Source of the DNA: Planctomycetota bacterium
GTDB lineage: Bacteria; Planctomycetota; SBBH01; JACQRN01
DNA length: 6,519 nucleotides
Direction: 5' to 3'
Assembly: GCA_016206515.1 (NCBI GenBank)
Contig: JACQRN010000138.1
Coordinates: forward strand, 1 to 6,519
The notes under the pieces are model-generated. The model ran no database searches, was not told the DNA's origin, and saw nothing but the letters and a program-made list of their open reading frames with translations. Every line of letters begins with the position of its first letter. The stretch's first letter is position 1. The position numbers were made by a program, and so were the translations under genes. Positions 4,878 through 6,519 of this stretch are shown here, piece by piece.

Positions 4878-6519
4878 TCGGCGGCGGCGCGCCGTGGCGG
4901 CGGGGAAAGCCTCGCGGGATCGTCCTGATCCTGGTCTCCGTGCTTCTGATCCTCCTGATGCTCCTCGGCGTCACCTTCGTCCAGATGTCGGTCTTGCGGG
5001 TACGCGTCATGCGGGACTGGATCCTCGGGGCGCGTGCGTCGCTCCTGGCCCGGAGCGGCCTGGAGCGGGCGGCAGCCGAACTTCACAGGGGGGCTCTGCC
5101 GGAGTACGGCGGTGAGGACTGGAACGGCGACGGCGCGCTGACGGTCGGTCCCGAGCGGGACAACGAAGTCTATCTCCCGGATGCCCTGAACGTGGAGGAT
5201 TGCCCCCCCGCGTACGCGATGCGACCGACGTTCTTCTCCCGGGGGGACTCGGTCCGGGCCGGGGTCCTGGATGCCGCGGGGGATCCGGCGCCGGATACCA
5301 CCGCGGTCGACGGGAGGAAGCGCGGGTTCAGCGGGCGCCTCCGGGGGACCCTCGTGGACACCCCGGGGGTGCGCGGGGAGACGTATGCGCTGCGCGTCAT
5401 CGATCTGTCCGGTCGGATCGACCTGAACCTCCCGGACACGCCGGTGTACGGCGGCGCGGGAAGGATGGCCCGGCTCCTGGACAACCTGGGGATGGCGATT
5501 GCCGCCGTCACGGGGGGAGCGGATCCGATCGCCGGCCGGGGGGCGCAACTGGTGCAGAAGCGGATCGATCTTCAGGCCGTCAACGGAAGGGGGTACCTCT
5601 CGGTCGGCGATCTGCGCCTGGCGGGACTGACCGAGGCCGAGGCGGAGCGCCTGCGACCCTACGTCTGGACGGAAGCCTGGTACGACCCGGGGACCGTCAC
5701 CCCCACCCTGGACGGTTCGGGTCTCCTCACCGGGTTGGCGGTGCAGCCGCGCGCGCCGGTGAACGTCCAAACGGCACCGACACCGGTCCTGGCGGCCTTG
5801 ATGGCGCTCGAAGGGGACGGGGAGAAGGTGCGCGACTTCGACGCGGGCGACGTCTTTCAGAACCCACCCGTGACGGTCGGTGGGGTCCCCTACGTCTACC
5901 AGCACTACCTGATCCCGATGACCCGGGTGCGTCCGTCGATCCCCCTGGCGAAGTCCCTGGACCTGGCGGCGGCCCTGGCGGCGCGTCGCCGCCTCGACCG
6001 GTTCGATACCTGGGCGGAATTCGACGCATGGTGCGACTCGCTCCCGGCGGGGATCGATCCGTGGCAGGCGGCCCTGATCCAGGCGAATGCGAACCCGAAC
6101 ACACGCCTGAACAAGTACAGCCCCGATCCGGCGGCGCTCCGGCGCATGGACAAGGCGGATCTGGTCGCCCCGACGACCGAGTTCCGTCTCGATGCCGCCG
6201 GGCCGTACGAGATCGTCTCCGTGGGGCGCGTACTCGACACCGGGGGGGCGCTGCTGGCTCGTGCAGAGGCGACGGCGGTGAGGGCGGCCCCGTCCCGGTG
6301 GCGGGAAGGGAGCCAGACCCGGTTCGAGGCGGCGGGGGCGTCGCGGGAGCGCGTGGTCACGCTCCCGGAGCCGTTGGTTCGCAGCGCCTCGCCGACCGCA
6401 TGGGACGGGCAGGTGGTCCTGGCGCGCGCCGAGGATCTTGCGACGCCCGACATCACGCTACGTGCCGAACTTCAAACGGGGCTGGACGGCGTGTCGGACG
6501 CCCATCTGCCGACGGGACA
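4874..6519 (+). CDS. GspK/PilX-like minor pseudopilin (3' end outside the window)
   Basis: The first 548 residues of a large pseudopilin-like protein, with no stop before the window edge. The N-terminus has a basic leader ending in PRG, then a hydrophobic helix from I16 to about F35, which fits prepilin peptidase cleavage after G15. The +5 residue is Leu instead of Glu, as in GspK. The helix continues into ARSGLERAAAEL (59-70), the typical PilX/GspK pattern. Further GspK-like marks are SGRIDLNLPD (from 179), a helix-hairpin-helix-like stretch (about 240-263, GYLSVGDLRLAGLTEAEAERL) and VNVQTAP (296-302), close to the GspK VNxNTA motif. DWNGDGAL (82-89) resembles a calcium-binding loop. A typical GspK is about 300-350 residues, so this one carries a long C-terminal extension. 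It should sit at the tip of a type II secretion or type IV pilus pseudopilus. It is coupled by ATGA overlap to the anti-sigma gene. Confidence 0.83.
   Translation, partial: MIGGGAPWRRGKPRGIVLILVSVLLILLMLLGVTFVQMSVLRVRVMRDWILGARASLLARSGLERAAAELHRGALPEYGGEDWNGDGALTVGPERDNEVYLPDALNVEDCPPAYAMRPTFFSRGDSVRAGVLDAAGDPAPDTTAVDGRKRGFSGRLRGTLVDTPGVRGETYALRVIDLSGRIDLNLPDTPVYGGAGRMARLLDNLGMAIAAVTGGADPIAGRGAQLVQKRIDLQAVNGRGYLSVGDLRLAGLTEAEAERLRPYVWTEAWYDPGTVTPTLDGSGLLTGLAVQPRAPVNVQTAPTPVLAALMALEGDGEKVRDFDAGDVFQNPPVTVGGVPYVYQHYLIPMTRVRPSIPLAKSLDLAAALAARRRLDRFDTWAEFDAWCDSLPAGIDPWQAALIQANANPNTRLNKYSPDPAALRRMDKADLVAPTTEFRLDAAGPYEIVSVGRVLDTGGALLARAEATAVRAAPSRWREGSQTRFEAAGASRERVVTLPEPLVRSASPTAWDGQVVLARAEDLATPDITLRAELQTGLDGVSDAHLPTG

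Noticed and set aside
3468..5905. Several long minus-strand open frames across the sigma, anti-sigma and pseudopilin genes
   Set aside because: Arg/Pro-rich low-complexity translations with no recognisable domain, fully covered by well-supported plus-strand genes.
1..6519. tRNA, rRNA, CRISPR arrays, insertion sequences or attachment sites
   Set aside because: No cloverleaf, spaced repeat array, transposase or terminal inverted repeat was seen on either strand.

Overview
This is a very GC-rich bacterial window, about 70% G+C by eye. It carries tightly packed genes with G/C-ending codons, GTG starts and overlapping stop/start codons. The gene mix is an ECF sigma factor with a FecR-type zinc anti-sigma, a GspK-like pseudopilin and a zinc-ribbon M48 peptidase. 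It suggests an environmental, probably uncultured lineage such as Acidobacteriota, Planctomycetota, Eisenbacteria or a deltaproteobacterial relative. The sequence alone does not fix the phylum.

Layout. (1) 1-1011, plus strand: the C-terminal two thirds of pyruvate kinase, cut by the left edge. (2) 1058-2017, plus strand: a membrane M48 metallopeptidase with an N-terminal zinc ribbon. Its promoter-like sequence ends right at the start codon, after a run of eight C's. (3) 2031-3171, minus strand, convergent with (2): a compact three-gene operon. It encodes a small secreted or membrane-anchored protein, a C39-like cysteine peptidase lipoprotein, and a second small protein paralogous to the first. 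The genes overlap by 10 nt and 1 nt. (4) 3172-3208: a 37-bp divergent intergenic region. (5) 3209-6519, plus strand: ECF sigma factor, FecR-like anti-sigma factor, and, by an ATGA overlap, a large GspK/PilX-like pseudopilin that runs off the right edge.

The most interesting part is region (3). Both small proteins have a signal peptide, a short polar segment, an identical Ser-Phe-Glu-Gly-Gly motif and then a single membrane helix. This resembles a double-glycine processing site or a Gly-Gly sorting signal, and the gene between them encodes a C39-like peptidase, a fold whose best-known members cut after Gly-Gly. From memory, the set resembles the uncharacterised PA2778 (C39-like peptidase)/PA2779 (small signal-peptide/membrane protein) pair of Pseudomonas. 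Here it is reduced: the peptidase has no TPR region and there are two miniature partners. I infer an extracytoplasmic protease-substrate system, possibly controlled by the divergent ECF sigma factor.

A second pattern concerns gene starts. The apparent first genes of transcripts (M48, sigma factor, small protein 2) lack Shine-Dalgarno sequences and have TAnnnT elements 6-9 nt before the start codon, suggesting leaderless mRNAs. Two translationally coupled internal genes (small protein 1, pseudopilin) have strong G-rich Shine-Dalgarno sequences.
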